A stretch of 64,000 nt of DNA from Chryseobacterium sp. MEBOG06 (GCF_021869765.1 NZ_CP084580.1:4650001-4714000); one strand, 5' to 3'; positions 1 through 7,937 are shown, counted from the first letter of the stretch. The notes: generated by a model from the sequence alone, not told the origin. Program-made: numbers and translations.

Positions 1-652
1 ACGCAGGACACCAGTTCACGGTGGTCTCTGCTCTGTAAGAAAGACGATAGTTTAACAGGATATCTTCTTTATCAAGATCTGAAGCACTTTTCCATTCTTC
101 TGCAGTAAAGGTAAGTTCGTCATTCTGATTGGCATTTAAACCTTCTGTTCCTTTTTCTTCAAAATGCTGAATCAGGGTATCTATAGCTTCTGCCTTATCT
201 GTATCTTTATTATACCAGGAATGGTACAGCTGGATAAAGATCCACTGTGTCCATTTATAGTAAGAGGCATCTGAAGTTCTCAATTCTCTGCTCCAGTCGA
301 ATGAGAATCCGATCTTTTTTAATTGCTCCTCGTATCTGTTGATATTCTGTTCTGTAGTGATTGCCGGATGCTGTCCTGTCTGGATCGCATACTGCTCAGC
401 AGGAAGTCCGAAACTGTCATAACCAACCGGGTGAAGCACATTAAACCCCTGATGTCTTTTGTATCTCGCATAGATATCTGATGCAATATACCCGAGTGGG
501 TGACCTACATGCAGCCCGGCTCCTGATGGATATGGAAACATATCGAGTACATAAAACTTGGGTTTATCTGTGTTATCGGAGGTTTTATAGGTTTGATTTT
601 CCTCCCAGTACTTCTGCCACTTTTTTTCTATCTGCTGATGATCGTAAAACAC
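1..652 (-). CDS. leuS: Leucyl-tRNA synthetase, N-terminal part (cut by window edge)
   Basis: Charges tRNA-Leu with leucine in the cytoplasm (class I aminoacyl-tRNA synthetase). About 217 N-terminal residues are present; the rest lies beyond the left edge. The class I signature appears as HVGH at residues 48-51 after PYPSGAGL, and the region through TVNWCPA at the edge matches the LeuRS catalytic fold. The start is a GTG at 650-652: the in-frame codons upstream reach a TAA within six codons and contain no ATG, so GTG is the only usable start. A TATTTTTG -7-type element lies on the minus strand at 717-724. Confidence 0.95.
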   Translation of the reverse strand, partial: MFYDHQQIEKKWQKYWEENQTYKTSDNTDKPKFYVLDMFPYPSGAGLHVGHPLGYIASDIYARYKRHQGFNVLHPVGYDSFGLPAEQYAIQTGQHPAITTEQNINRYEEQLKKIGFSFDWSRELRTSDASYYKWTQWIFIQLYHSWYNKDTDKAEAIDTLIQHFEEKGTEGLNANQNDELTFTAEEWKSASDLDKEDILLNYRLSYRAETTVNWCPA

Positions 653-750
653 TTTTGTATAGGTTATATGTTAGACTTTAAATATTCAATAATTCTTTTC
701 TTTTTAACAAGATTCACAAAAATAATGATTTTAAAGCAAATAAAAATTTA

Positions 751-770
751 ATTTACAATGAATTGTAAAT
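751..770. repeat. Perfect 9-bp inverted repeat upstream of leuS
   Basis: The arms at 751-759 and 762-770 (ATTTACAAT / ATTGTAAAT) are perfectly complementary with a 2-base spacer. It lies about 100 bases upstream of the leuS GTG, between leuS and the terminator of the next gene. Its AT-rich near-palindrome shape suits a protein-binding operator better than a terminator, since no T tract follows. The function is not known. Confidence 0.4.
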
Positions 771-781
771 CTCTGCACAAC

Positions 782-815
782 AAAAAAATCTCATCCGGAG
801 ATGAGATCTGTTTTT
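782..815 (-). terminator. Rho-independent terminator of the lipoprotein gene
   Basis: An 8-bp perfect stem ATCTCATC / GATGAGAT with a CGGA loop, with an A tract on the left (T tract when read on the minus strand) and a T tract on the right. It follows the stop codon of the minus-strand gene at 836 and could work in both directions. Confidence 0.8.
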
Positions 816-835
816 TATCGTGAAGTATCCTGCTA

Positions 836-1309
836 TTACTGAGTAATTCTCTGGAAAGTATAAGTTCTTGTCTGAAATATAGTAGGATCCTGAGTTTCTT
901 CTCTTACAGCAAGGTTAAGAGTGGTATCATCTAACGTTACAACCTTTGCATTTACTGGCTCTACCACACCCTGAATTTTCATCTGAACGGTTTTTGCGTC
1001 CTTGTCATAAGTATAGTTGAATTTTATATCTGATAAAATAGCACACTGTCCAGGTGTAGCAGTATCTCCCCAGTTTGTTCTTGTCCCTTTGGATTCTACG
1101 CTGAACCACCATCTGGATTGCTTTTGGCAGTCTGTATACGTAATTGTATTAGAAACCGGATCTTCGCCAACCTCCACAGTAGTAACCACTTCTTTTAATG
1201 GTCGCCACGACCCAACTAACGGAGATTCTCTGACAGTATCACTCTCAACAGTACATCCTGTAGCTGCAAACAATGACAATCCTGCAAATAGTAATGCTAA
1301 TTTCTTCAT
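836..1309 (-). CDS. Lipocalin-like lipoprotein
   Basis: A 157-residue protein with a lipoprotein signal peptide: a hydrophobic stretch ends in a lipobox with Cys19 (FAATGC), so it is probably anchored in a membrane after lipidation. The rest is polar and beta-rich; GSWRPLKEVVTT near the start and a closing TRTYTFQRI strand resemble the small lipocalin-like lipoproteins common in Chryseobacterium. Mature C48-C77-like cysteines (TDCQKQ, GQCAIL) could form a disulfide. It is monocistronic with its own terminator. The fold assignment is from pattern resemblance only; ligand and role are unknown. Confidence 0.7.
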   Translation of the reverse strand: MKKLALLFAGLSLFAATGCTVESDTVRESPLVGSWRPLKEVVTTVEVGEDPVSNTITYTDCQKQSRWWFSVESKGTRTNWGDTATPGQCAILSDIKFNYTYDKDAKTVQMKIQGVVEPVNAKVVTLDDTTLNLAVREETQDPTIFQTRTYTFQRITQ

Positions 1310-1484
1310 AGATCATTTTTTTCAAGCGCTAAAATTATAATTTTTTTGATTTATATTACTATTTTTTGTGAAAAATTATTTTATCAATCATTATTTATAC
1401 ATATTTTGAAACGTCAGGGCTTAATATTCCTCTTATTTAACAAATATTGAGCGCCCGGAATTATCTCTATTCTATTAAAAAAGC

Positions 1485-1492
1485 TATTTTTG
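1485..1492 (+). promoter_or_regulatory. -7 promoter element (TATTTTTG) of the acyltransferase operon
   Basis: An exact match to the flavobacterial -7 consensus TAnnTTTG, 14 bases before the ATG at 1507. It lies downstream of a possible TTG start at 1447, which argues for translation from 1507. No clear TTG -33 element sits at the usual distance. Confidence 0.5.
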
Positions 1493-1506
1493 TAAGAAAA
1501 ATACAA

Positions 1507-2484
1507 ATGCAGGATATAACGAAAAACAATTTTGATTTCATACGTGTTCTCCTTGCTTTCATTGTGTTTGTAGGACACCTGGGAGCGCTAAGTCAATCTG
1601 ACCAGCTTCATATATTAACATACAGTCCGGTAGAGGTTGCTGTTTTTGCGTTTTTCATTGTAAGTGGTTTTTTAATTGCGAGAAGCTATGAAAGGTCTTC
1701 CAGTTTAAAGAGCTATGCTAAAAAAAGATTCAACAGGATTCTTCCTGCTTATTTATTGGTTGTATTTCTCTGCACTATACTGCTGAGCCTGGTCAGCACC
1801 CTCTCATTTTCAGAATATTTTGGCAACACTGAGGTTTATAAATATTGGTTCTGGAATTCAATTTTCATGAATTTCAAAGCTCCCTGGCTTCCTGGCGTAT
1901 TTGGTAATCAGGCTGTAAATGGAGCTTTGTGGACACTAAAAATAGAAATGTGTTTTTACTTTGCTGTTCCTCTGATCTTTTTACTGTTTGGAAAAAACAA
2001 TAAATACAGAAACATCAGTCTGATTGTACTGTACTTCCTTTCGCTGGTTTTCCTTAATTATTTTGAAATGACCGGCAGGGCTGCTATTTCAAGACAGTTA
2101 CCCGGATCATTATGTTATTTCATTGGCGGAATGTTGCTTTACTTTAATTTTGATAAATTCATCAAGTACAAAAATCAGCTTTTCATTATCGCCATGATTA
2201 CGGTATGGATAGATCTTTTTTTCAAAATAAAACTATTCTCCCCTATCATGATAAGCATCATCGTTTTATATATTGCTTATTCTTTTAAGTTTCTGAATAA
2301 TTTTGGAAAATATGGAGATTTCACCTACGGAATTTATATATTCCATTTCCCTATCATAAGGGTATTTCAGACTTTAGGGCTGTTTGAAGATTACAATCCT
2401 TATGTGATGAGTCTGGTTTGTATGTTCGTAGTAATTGGGGTTGGAATTTCCTCATGGCATCTTTATGAAAAAAGATTTTTATAA
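1507..2484 (+). CDS. Acyltransferase 3 family membrane protein (OafA/YrhL-like)
   Basis: A 325-residue integral membrane protein with about ten hydrophobic segments. The N-terminus (NNFDFIRVLLAFIVFVGHLG) carries the R-x10-H pattern of the acyltransferase 3 family, and FFIVSGFLIARSYER is the typical second block. Such enzymes move acyl groups onto extracellular or lipid-linked sugars. Start chosen at ATG 1507 rather than TTG 1447 because homology begins at DFIRVLLAF and a promoter element lies between them. It is followed 23 bases later by a glycosyltransferase, so a role in surface glycan modification is likely. The exact acceptor is unknown. Confidence 0.88.
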   Translation: MQDITKNNFDFIRVLLAFIVFVGHLGALSQSDQLHILTYSPVEVAVFAFFIVSGFLIARSYERSSSLKSYAKKRFNRILPAYLLVVFLCTILLSLVSTLSFSEYFGNTEVYKYWFWNSIFMNFKAPWLPGVFGNQAVNGALWTLKIEMCFYFAVPLIFLLFGKNNKYRNISLIVLYFLSLVFLNYFEMTGRAAISRQLPGSLCYFIGGMLLYFNFDKFIKYKNQLFIIAMITVWIDLFFKIKLFSPIMISIIVLYIAYSFKFLNNFGKYGDFTYGIYIFHFPIIRVFQTLGLFEDYNPYVMSLVCMFVVIGVGISSWHLYEKRFL

Positions 2485-2507
2485 ATTTACAGATATTAAT
2501 TACACAA

Positions 2508-3263
2508 ATGAAAGATCTGGTCTCCATCATCACACCCTGCTATAATTCTGCAGAATTTATAGAGGAAACAATACAATCTGTTCTTAACCAAACCTACGAA
2601 AACTGGGAATGGCTGATCACTGACGACCTTTCTAAAGACAACACTGTAGAAATCATTAGAAAATATAGTGATCCGAGAATAAAATTACAGGTTCTGGAGA
2701 AAAACGGAGGCGCTGGAAATGCTAGAAACAACAGTCTTGAAAGAGCACAGGGAAGGTATATCGCTTTTCTTGACTCTGATGACTTTTGGTATCCCGAATA
2801 TATTGAAACCATGACCGGTTATATGCAGGAAAATAATGCAGAGCTTGTTTACTGTAATTATTCAAGATGTAATGAGGAGCTTCAACCGATATTGAAAGAC
2901 TTTTTGGCTGACAAGGTAGTTACCTTTTCCAATCTGTTAAAAACCTGCCGCCTGGCACCCGTATCTACAATGTATGATACTAAAAGAGCAGGTAAATTTC
3001 TATTTCCTGTAAAAAGCAAACGTGAAGATCATGTCATGTGGTTGAATCTTTTAAAAGTAATTCCTGAAGGAATACCTTTAAATAAGACCTTGGCAAAGTA
3101 CAGAATGCGGGAAAACAGTGTTTCAAGAAACAAAAAAAATATCATCAAGGACCAGTATCTTGTGTATAAGGATTTCATGGGATTTTCAACAGTTACGTCA
3201 CTGTATTACACAGCCAACTGGGCGTTAAACGGATTTCTGAAATATTCAAAAATTTTCAATTAA
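2508..3263 (+). CDS. Family 2 glycosyltransferase
   Basis: A 251-residue GT-A fold enzyme. The nucleotide-sugar site begins at residue 3 (LVSIITPCYNSAEFI), followed by QTYENWEWLITDDLSKDNT and the metal-binding acidic motif LDSDDFW, the standard family 2 series. KREDHVMWLNLL supplies the catalytic acidic region. No membrane anchor is obvious, so it probably acts at the cytoplasmic face. Its stop codon overlaps the ATG of the next gene (TAATG), which indicates translational coupling. Sugar donor and acceptor cannot be read from the sequence. Confidence 0.9.
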   Translation: MKDLVSIITPCYNSAEFIEETIQSVLNQTYENWEWLITDDLSKDNTVEIIRKYSDPRIKLQVLEKNGGAGNARNNSLERAQGRYIAFLDSDDFWYPEYIETMTGYMQENNAELVYCNYSRCNEELQPILKDFLADKVVTFSNLLKTCRLAPVSTMYDTKRAGKFLFPVKSKREDHVMWLNLLKVIPEGIPLNKTLAKYRMRENSVSRNKKNIIKDQYLVYKDFMGFSTVTSLYYTANWALNGFLKYSKIFN

Positions 3264-3889
3264 TGGAGTATTCAAAAGAATTTAAAGCAGCCTTAAGCGC
3301 TTTTTCAAGTAATGATAAAGATAAGCTTATTTTCAGACTGCTTAGAAAAGACAAGTTATTGTCCAAAAAGCTGTATTTCGAACTTATCGATCCTGAAACA
3401 ACCGATGATAAAAGAAATGCAATGGAAGAGCAGGTAGAGGAAAAAATTCTTTTAGCCTCAAAGTATATTGGAAATACCCAATATTTCCTTAGTACCATTA
3501 GGGGTATAAGTGCCGAAATTACAGAACATGTAAAAATAACTACGGATAAATTCGGGGAAGTATCACTGACACTTATTCTGATCAACAGGATTCTGGAGTA
3601 CAACGATGACCTCAGCAGACAACGTTTTGATAATGTATACAAACTTTATATTTATATCATTAATAAAGTATTCAAATCTTTGATTTTAATTAAAAAACTG
3701 GATGAAGATTACTGGATAGAAATTGATGAATACCTACGGGACACTCAAAACAAAATCTTTGAAAATCATTATCTTCAAAAACTTTGCATCAATAACGGGC
3801 TTGACTTTAATTGGCTTGAATGTGAGAAAATTCCTGAAAATATCGATCAGGTTGTGAAAGAAATCAAAAGCCAGGGATTCCTAAGATAA
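3263..3889 (+). CDS. Conserved protein of unknown function, coupled to a glycosyltransferase
   Basis: A 208-residue, largely helical and charged protein with no signal peptide or membrane segment. I do not recognise a named domain. The N-terminal half (KEFKAALSAFSSNDKDKLIFRLLRKDK) reads like a helical repeat adaptor. Its ATG overlaps the upstream stop by one base, and its 3' end overlaps the convergent waaA gene by 9 bases. Context links it to the sugar operon, but many flavobacterial genes of this type are simply co-transcribed, so no function is assigned. Confidence 0.75.
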   Translation: MEYSKEFKAALSAFSSNDKDKLIFRLLRKDKLLSKKLYFELIDPETTDDKRNAMEEQVEEKILLASKYIGNTQYFLSTIRGISAEITEHVKITTDKFGEVSLTLILINRILEYNDDLSRQRFDNVYKLYIYIINKVFKSLILIKKLDEDYWIEIDEYLRDTQNKIFENHYLQKLCINNGLDFNWLECEKIPENIDQVVKEIKSQGFLR

Positions 3890-5119
3890 AATTTTCTGCA
3901 AAATCATGGCTGTGGAGTCAGGCTTCTCATCAACGAATCGGTAAGCGTTTTGGGACATCTCTGTAAGTTCCTCCTGATTATCTTTATTCGCCAGAAACAG
4001 AATAAATTCTACAGCCTCAGATTCTTCACCGAAAGACTGTCCTCCTGCTGCTGCAATCAGATCATCCGCCTCCGGGTTTTTCTTGTACTGATTTCCAAAA
4101 ATAACGGGAACACCAAAAGTGGCAGCTTCAAGAATATTATGCAGTCCTGCGTCATGAAAACCTCCTCCTACTACTGCAATATCTGCATAAGAATAGAGTT
4201 TTGACAACAAGCCTATGCTATCTATGATTAAAAGTCTGGAATCAAAGTTGGTGTGCTGATCTTGTTCTATCTCACTATAAAGTAAAGCTTCAGGAAATAT
4301 ATTTTTTAAGTGCGCTATCCTTTTCAGGTCATGAGGAGCTATGATCAGTTTCAGAGTATTATTCTTTTGTGAAAGTCTTTCTGCTATTTTCTCTTCCGCC
4401 TGCCAGGAGCTTCCAAAAACAATGGCTTTATTTTCCCCAATAAAATCAGCAATATTAGCCACATAATTATCACGTTTCCGAAGCTGTTTTACTCTGTCAA
4501 ACCTTGTATCTCCCGTTACAGAAGACTGCATAAGCCCTACACTTTTAGCTAAGGCAAGAGAAATTGGGGTCTGATGAAAGAACCAGTCGACATTTCTTTG
4601 AAGCTGTTTTACAAACCATTTCCCATATGATGTAAAAAAAGACTGTCTTTCGTAGAATAGTGCAGAAATTACATAGATCTTGGTATTTCTGTTTTTCAGT
4701 TCGTTCAGCAGATTATACCAATAATCATACTTAACCGTAAAAAATAGTTTAACATCAAAAGATGAGACAAAGTCTTCTACTGTATTTTTTTTATCAAAAG
4801 GAAGATAACAGATAACATCTGCTATATGCTTCTTTATAACAACATTTTCATAACCGGACGGCGAAAAGAAAGTCACAAGAATTTTATGATCAGGCAGATT
4901 TTCTTTAAGTTTTTCTAAAACAGGCAGTCCCTGCTCATATTCACCTAAGCTTGCCGCATGCATCCAGATCACTTTATCTGTTTTTGAAAATGCAGACCTT
5001 ACTTTATGTAAAGATTCCTTTCTTCCTTCAACTCCTCTTTTAGTTTTATCATTAAACAAAGAAAAAACTTTCATCCCGAAAGTAAGAAGGCTGATAAATA
5101 TGTTGTAAAGTAGTTTCAA
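3881..5119 (-). CDS. waaA: 3-deoxy-D-manno-octulosonic acid (Kdo) transferase
   Basis: A 412-residue GT30 enzyme that adds Kdo to lipid A precursor at the inner face of the inner membrane. An N-terminal hydrophobic anchor (LLYNIFISLLTFGMKVFSLF) is followed by the family block IWMHAASLGEYEQGLPVL containing the catalytic Glu, VTFFSPSGYE, and a C-terminal GT-B half with GSSWQAEE, VVGGGFHDAGLHNILEAATFGVPVIFG. Length is normal for the family. It is the last gene of a minus-strand run 7044 to 3881 with gaps of 74, 3 and 12 bases. Confidence 0.95.
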   Translation of the reverse strand: MKLLYNIFISLLTFGMKVFSLFNDKTKRGVEGRKESLHKVRSAFSKTDKVIWMHAASLGEYEQGLPVLEKLKENLPDHKILVTFFSPSGYENVVIKKHIADVICYLPFDKKNTVEDFVSSFDVKLFFTVKYDYWYNLLNELKNRNTKIYVISALFYERQSFFTSYGKWFVKQLQRNVDWFFHQTPISLALAKSVGLMQSSVTGDTRFDRVKQLRKRDNYVANIADFIGENKAIVFGSSWQAEEKIAERLSQKNNTLKLIIAPHDLKRIAHLKNIFPEALLYSEIEQDQHTNFDSRLLIIDSIGLLSKLYSYADIAVVGGGFHDAGLHNILEAATFGVPVIFGNQYKKNPEADDLIAAAGGQSFGEESEAVEFILFLANKDNQEELTEMSQNAYRFVDEKPDSTAMILQKILS

Positions 5120-5131
5120 TTTTAATTTGAT

Positions 5132-5602
5132 TTAATCGTCAGATTTCTTTATTATCCCTTCCTTGATAGATTTTACAAGTCCTACTCCTATCACAGCGAA
5201 CATTAATGCCAAAATAAAGAAGATAGCACTGCTAAGTTCAGTTTGTTTGCCCTCTGCAATACGAACGCTCTCTACGATGATATCCAAAAACAAGAGCATC
5301 ACAGGAAGCTGCAGTGAAAACATATATAACTCCAGTTTTTCTTTGTTACGGAAACTTCTGGGTACATTCACTAAAGGAGAGTTTGGGTTTCTTGATATCC
5401 CGAAAAAGAGTAAGGAAATAAAAGCAGCTATACATGGAAGAATCCAAATCATTGCTTTTTCGGATTCACCGTCTACTTTTCCATAGAAATCAAAATGGCT
5501 GGGTATTATATGTGGTAGTCCTGCATATTTAATTCCTGTAAACCCCCAAATTACTATAAGCAAAAGAGTATTTACAATTAATAGTATGCCAGACAATTTC
5601 AT
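5132..5602 (-). CDS. DUF1648-like small membrane protein
   Basis: A 156-residue protein with four predicted membrane segments (near residues 5-24, 50-68, 95-112 and 122-145). The stretch ahead of segment 2, LPHIIPSHFDFYGKVDGESEK, matches the loop typical of DUF1648 proteins, which also appear as the first part of SdpI-like immunity or signalling proteins. It starts 3 bases after the NlpC/P60 gene and ends 12 bases before waaA, so the three are probably one transcript. The molecular function is unknown. Confidence 0.75.
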   Translation of the reverse strand: MKLSGILLIVNTLLLIVIWGFTGIKYAGLPHIIPSHFDFYGKVDGESEKAMIWILPCIAAFISLLFFGISRNPNSPLVNVPRSFRNKEKLELYMFSLQLPVMLLFLDIIVESVRIAEGKQTELSSAIFFILALMFAVIGVGLVKSIKEGIIKKSDD

Positions 5603-5605
5603 GTT

Positions 5606-6322
5606 TTAAATAACGCTTTTAAGGACTCTCAGTTTGTGAGTATGTTTATTCAATTCTTTATTGAAAATTCCCGTAGAGTCCAGAGTGTCTATTCTCACTT
5701 TTCCTGACGCATGGATGATCTTCTGATTTTCAAGCATAATTCCTACGTGAATAATTTTCCCTTCTTCATTTTCAAAGAAAGCAAGATCTCCAGGCTGCGT
5801 TTCTTCTATAAAGGTAAGTGCTTCTCCCACCTCAGCCTGCTGGGAGGCATCTCTGGGAATCTTTATATCATGAACTTTATAGACCAATTGGGTAAAACCT
5901 GAACAGTCTACGGCAAAGAAACTTTTCCCTCCCCATAGGTAAGGTACATTAAGGAATTCTCTTGCCGTAAGCGCTATACTTTCCCGTACATCGTGGCTTC
6001 TTCTTGAGGCAACCACAGAAAATTCTACTTCGGAACCTATAGACAGTAACGTTTTCCCATCATTCATCAATACAGAAGAAAAATCTTCAGTTACGACCGT
6101 AACTTTTCTGTTAGCAAGTTCCTGATCGGTAACCGTTCTGATCTGTTTGGTATCTATCCACCCTTCATAGCCGTCATAGTGCATTTTTATTTTGGTCCAG
6201 TTTTTATTAACCTCCAAAATATCTGCACTTTCTCCAAACAATATTTCTGTAACAATTTCTGCCCTGTCAGAACCTTCTGCACGGACTGGCGCTACTGTAA
6301 CAATACAAATTCCTTTATTCAT
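5606..6322 (-). CDS. NlpC/P60 family peptidase with N-terminal SH3-like domain
   Basis: A 238-residue cysteine peptidase of clan C40. An SH3b-like region occupies residues 1-65 (WTKIKMHYDGYEGWID), and the catalytic domain 110-238 shows Cys140 in VDCSGFTQLVYK, His192 in KIIHVGIML and His204 as the third residue. WGGKSFFAVDC is the usual substrate-pocket block. Family members cut gamma-D-glutamyl bonds in peptidoglycan stem peptides. There is no signal peptide, so a cytoplasmic role in recycling of muropeptides, as for the YkfC-like members, is more likely than remodelling of the wall. The role is inferred. Confidence 0.88.
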   Translation of the reverse strand: MNKGICIVTVAPVRAEGSDRAEIVTEILFGESADILEVNKNWTKIKMHYDGYEGWIDTKQIRTVTDQELANRKVTVVTEDFSSVLMNDGKTLLSIGSEVEFSVVASRRSHDVRESIALTAREFLNVPYLWGGKSFFAVDCSGFTQLVYKVHDIKIPRDASQQAEVGEALTFIEETQPGDLAFFENEEGKIIHVGIMLENQKIIHASGKVRIDTLDSTGIFNKELNKHTHKLRVLKSVI

Positions 6323-6396
6323 TTTATTCTTTTAGAAATTAGGACATTTAGAGATTTAGAAATTATGCTGCCTTCTTCAATCTCTATATCTCTTAA

Positions 6397-7044
6397 TTAT
6401 TTTCTTCTCAGAAAATTCACCCCGTCACGCAAAGGTAAAATAAGATTTTCAAAATCTTCGTCTTTTGCGGCTAAATCGTTTAATTCTTTAATAGACTGTG
6501 TAGATTTCATTTTTGGTTCTTCTTCCAGTACTTTTCCATACCAAAGAACGTTGTCAAACATAACAACAGATCCTGATCTGGTGTGAGGTTTTATAAGTCG
6601 GAAATATTCTGCATAATTTTCTTTGTCAGCATCTACAAAAATAAGGTCGTAAACCTCATCTGTTTCCTTTAAAAATGTTTTAGCATCCTGAAGTTTGAAA
6701 TCAATCTGATCAGCATACTCACTCGTATCAAAATATTTTTTTGGAAGATAAGCGAGATCTTCATTCACGTCCAATGTTGTAATTTTCCCTTCTTTACTTA
6801 ATCCTGAAGCCAGACAGAGCGTGGCATATCCTGTAAAAGTTCCTATTTCAAGGACATTCTTTGGCTGCAGCATTTGAGAAATTATAGTGAGAAGCCTACC
6901 CTGCTGATACCCTGATATCATATGAGGCTGTGTTGTTTTCTGATAAGTCTCTCTTCTCAGTTTTTTCAGAATTTCCGATTCCGAAGAAGCGTGTGCTTCC
7001 AAATATCTGTCCATTTCAGGATTCTTTTCTTCAAAAAAACTCAT
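6397..7044 (-). CDS. Class I SAM-dependent O-methyltransferase
   Basis: A 215-residue enzyme of the caffeoyl-CoA/catechol O-methyltransferase family. The SAM site is VLEIGTFTGYATLCLASGL, the motif II acidic residue is in TTLDVNEDLAYL, and the metal-binding region is DLIFVDADKENYAEYF followed by MFDNVLWYGKV. These are the family's diagnostic blocks in the right order and spacing, and the length is typical. It leads the minus-strand group ending in waaA, 74 bases before the NlpC/P60 gene. The small-molecule substrate is unknown. Confidence 0.92.
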   Translation of the reverse strand: MSFFEEKNPEMDRYLEAHASSESEILKKLRRETYQKTTQPHMISGYQQGRLLTIISQMLQPKNVLEIGTFTGYATLCLASGLSKEGKITTLDVNEDLAYLPKKYFDTSEYADQIDFKLQDAKTFLKETDEVYDLIFVDADKENYAEYFRLIKPHTRSGSVVMFDNVLWYGKVLEEEPKMKSTQSIKELNDLAAKDEDFENLILPLRDGVNFLRRK

Positions 7045-7115
7045 AAAATTTTATTTAAACAAATTTAAGAATTTTAAAACTTTTTTTAAAACCCTTATTT
7101 CCGTTGAGTATAAGA

Positions 7116-7146
7116 TAAAAAAAAAGAGAGAAATTAATCCCTCTTT
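7116..7146 (-). terminator. Terminator of the cysteine-rich peptide gene
   Basis: Read on the minus strand, a hairpin with arms AAAGAGGG (7146-7139) and CTCTCTTT (7130-7123) is followed directly by a run of T. It lies 44 bases after the peptide stop codon. The stem is short but the T tract is long, so it plausibly ends this one-gene transcript. Confidence 0.6.
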
Positions 7147-7189
7147 GTCTTTATATCTTCTGTCTTCGATGTTGATGCAGAGAAAATAT

Positions 7190-7342
7190 TTAATAGGCTA
7201 TACAATACTGTCCTGGTGAACCACATACCCATCCCGGACAGCAATCACTGGTTCTCTGGCAAATTATCTGTGGATTACACCACACTTCTGCACCTTTTAC
7301 ATTTTTCATTTCTCCTCTTGAAAGTTTTTTAGAATTTTTCAT
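7190..7342 (-). CDS. Small cysteine-rich peptide precursor with GG/GA-type leader and knottin-like core
   Basis: A 50-codon gene: ATG at 7342-7340, TAA at 7192-7190. Residues 1-18 form a leader (KKLSRGEMKNVKGA) of the type carried by small bacteriocin-like peptides in Chryseobacterium and relatives, where cleavage follows the Gly-Gly or Gly-Ala pair. The predicted 32-residue core has six cysteines at positions 22, 28, 34, 35, 40 and 47, that is C-x5-C-x5-CC-x4-C-x6-C, with DCCPGWVC in the centre. This spacing fits the inhibitor cystine knot pattern. Core net charge is about -1. No peptidase-ABC exporter or immunity gene lies nearby. Leader type and cysteines are seen; folding, processing and activity are inferred. 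Confidence 0.75.
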   Translation of the reverse strand: MKNSKKLSRGEMKNVKGAEVWCNPQIICQRTSDCCPGWVCGSPGQYCIAY

Positions 7343-7403
7343 AATTATTTTGGTTTAGTATTAATTTCCTACTCTTTAAGATTTTCGGACACCTCTTTAA
7401 TTT

Positions 7404-7421
7404 ATCTCTCTAAAAAGAGAT
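7404..7421. repeat. Inverted repeat in the leader region of the peptide gene
   Basis: Arms ATCTCT (7404-7409) and AGAGAT (7416-7421) around a 6-base loop, 62-79 bases upstream of the peptide ATG. An imperfect -7-like element (TATTATTTG on the minus strand, 7456-7448) lies just beyond it, so the repeat would fall in the 5' untranslated region or next to the promoter. It could be an operator or an RNA hairpin. Confidence 0.35.
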
Positions 7422-7695
7422 TTAAATATACAATTATTTTTTTAACCCAAATAATAGAATTACTATAAGTTATTCATAATTTACCACTTACACATTGATT
7501 AAATGAACCAAACAAGCACCATTACGCTAATTTAATATCTCTGTACAACTATTAAAATCCTGAATATCCGAATGAATTTGATGATTTCTGAGTGTCATTT
7601 TTCGACCTAAAAAAAACCGTATAGTGATCAATCCTAGGGAAAAGCCCATATAAAATACCGGAAAAATACGGATACTATTTTCTAGAGATTAGTTA

Positions 7696-7703
7696 TATGT
7701 TTG
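7696..7703 (+). promoter_or_regulatory. -7 promoter element (TATGTTTG) of the 51-residue ORF
   Basis: An exact TAnnTTTG match 39 bases upstream of the ATG at 7743. No perfect TTG is found at the -33 position. Together with the strong hairpin after the stop codon it supports a real, separately transcribed small gene. Confidence 0.5.
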
Positions 7704-7742
7704 CAAAGAGAATAACGGGTAAAAACACTAAGAGAAAGTAAA

Positions 7743-7898
7743 ATGATTACAGGAGAGACACAAACTAACCATGAGAATCAAAAAACCGTACTACCTAACA
7801 GTAAAACGGATTCTTCTGTAAAAAAATCTAAGGCTGAAATATCCAATTCATTTCTACAAAGAATTATTTCGCTCTTGAAAAAAGAAGAATTAATTTGA
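7743..7898 (+). CDS. Small hypothetical protein (51 residues)
   Basis: ATG at 7743 to TGA at 7896-7898. The product is hydrophilic and lysine/serine/threonine-rich in its first 30 residues (ETQTNHENQKTVLPNSKTDS) and ends in an amphipathic helix (FLQRIISLLKKEEL). No cysteine, signal peptide or known motif is seen. A -7 promoter element lies 39 bases upstream and a strong terminator 5 bases downstream, so the unit has the layout of a real gene. It could also be a small regulatory RNA that happens to contain an ORF. Function unknown. Confidence 0.55.
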   Translation: MITGETQTNHENQKTVLPNSKTDSSVKKSKAEISNSFLQRIISLLKKEELI

Positions 7899-7902
7899 TT
7901 AA

Positions 7903-7937
7903 AAAATAAGTCCCGGCCTCCTTCGGGATTTATTTTA
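7903..7937. terminator. Strong bidirectional terminator
   Basis: A 12-bp stem (AAATAAGTCCCG pairing with CGGGATTTATTT, one G-T pair) around a short loop, with an A tract before and T tracts after. It starts 5 bases after the stop of the 51-residue ORF. The symmetric flanks allow function on both strands. Confidence 0.8.

Noticed and set aside
2594..2812. Open frame antisense to the family 2 glycosyltransferase
   Set aside because: Shadow of a well-supported gene on the plus strand; no start context or domain of its own. The same holds for the many other antisense frames inside the large surface-protein genes.
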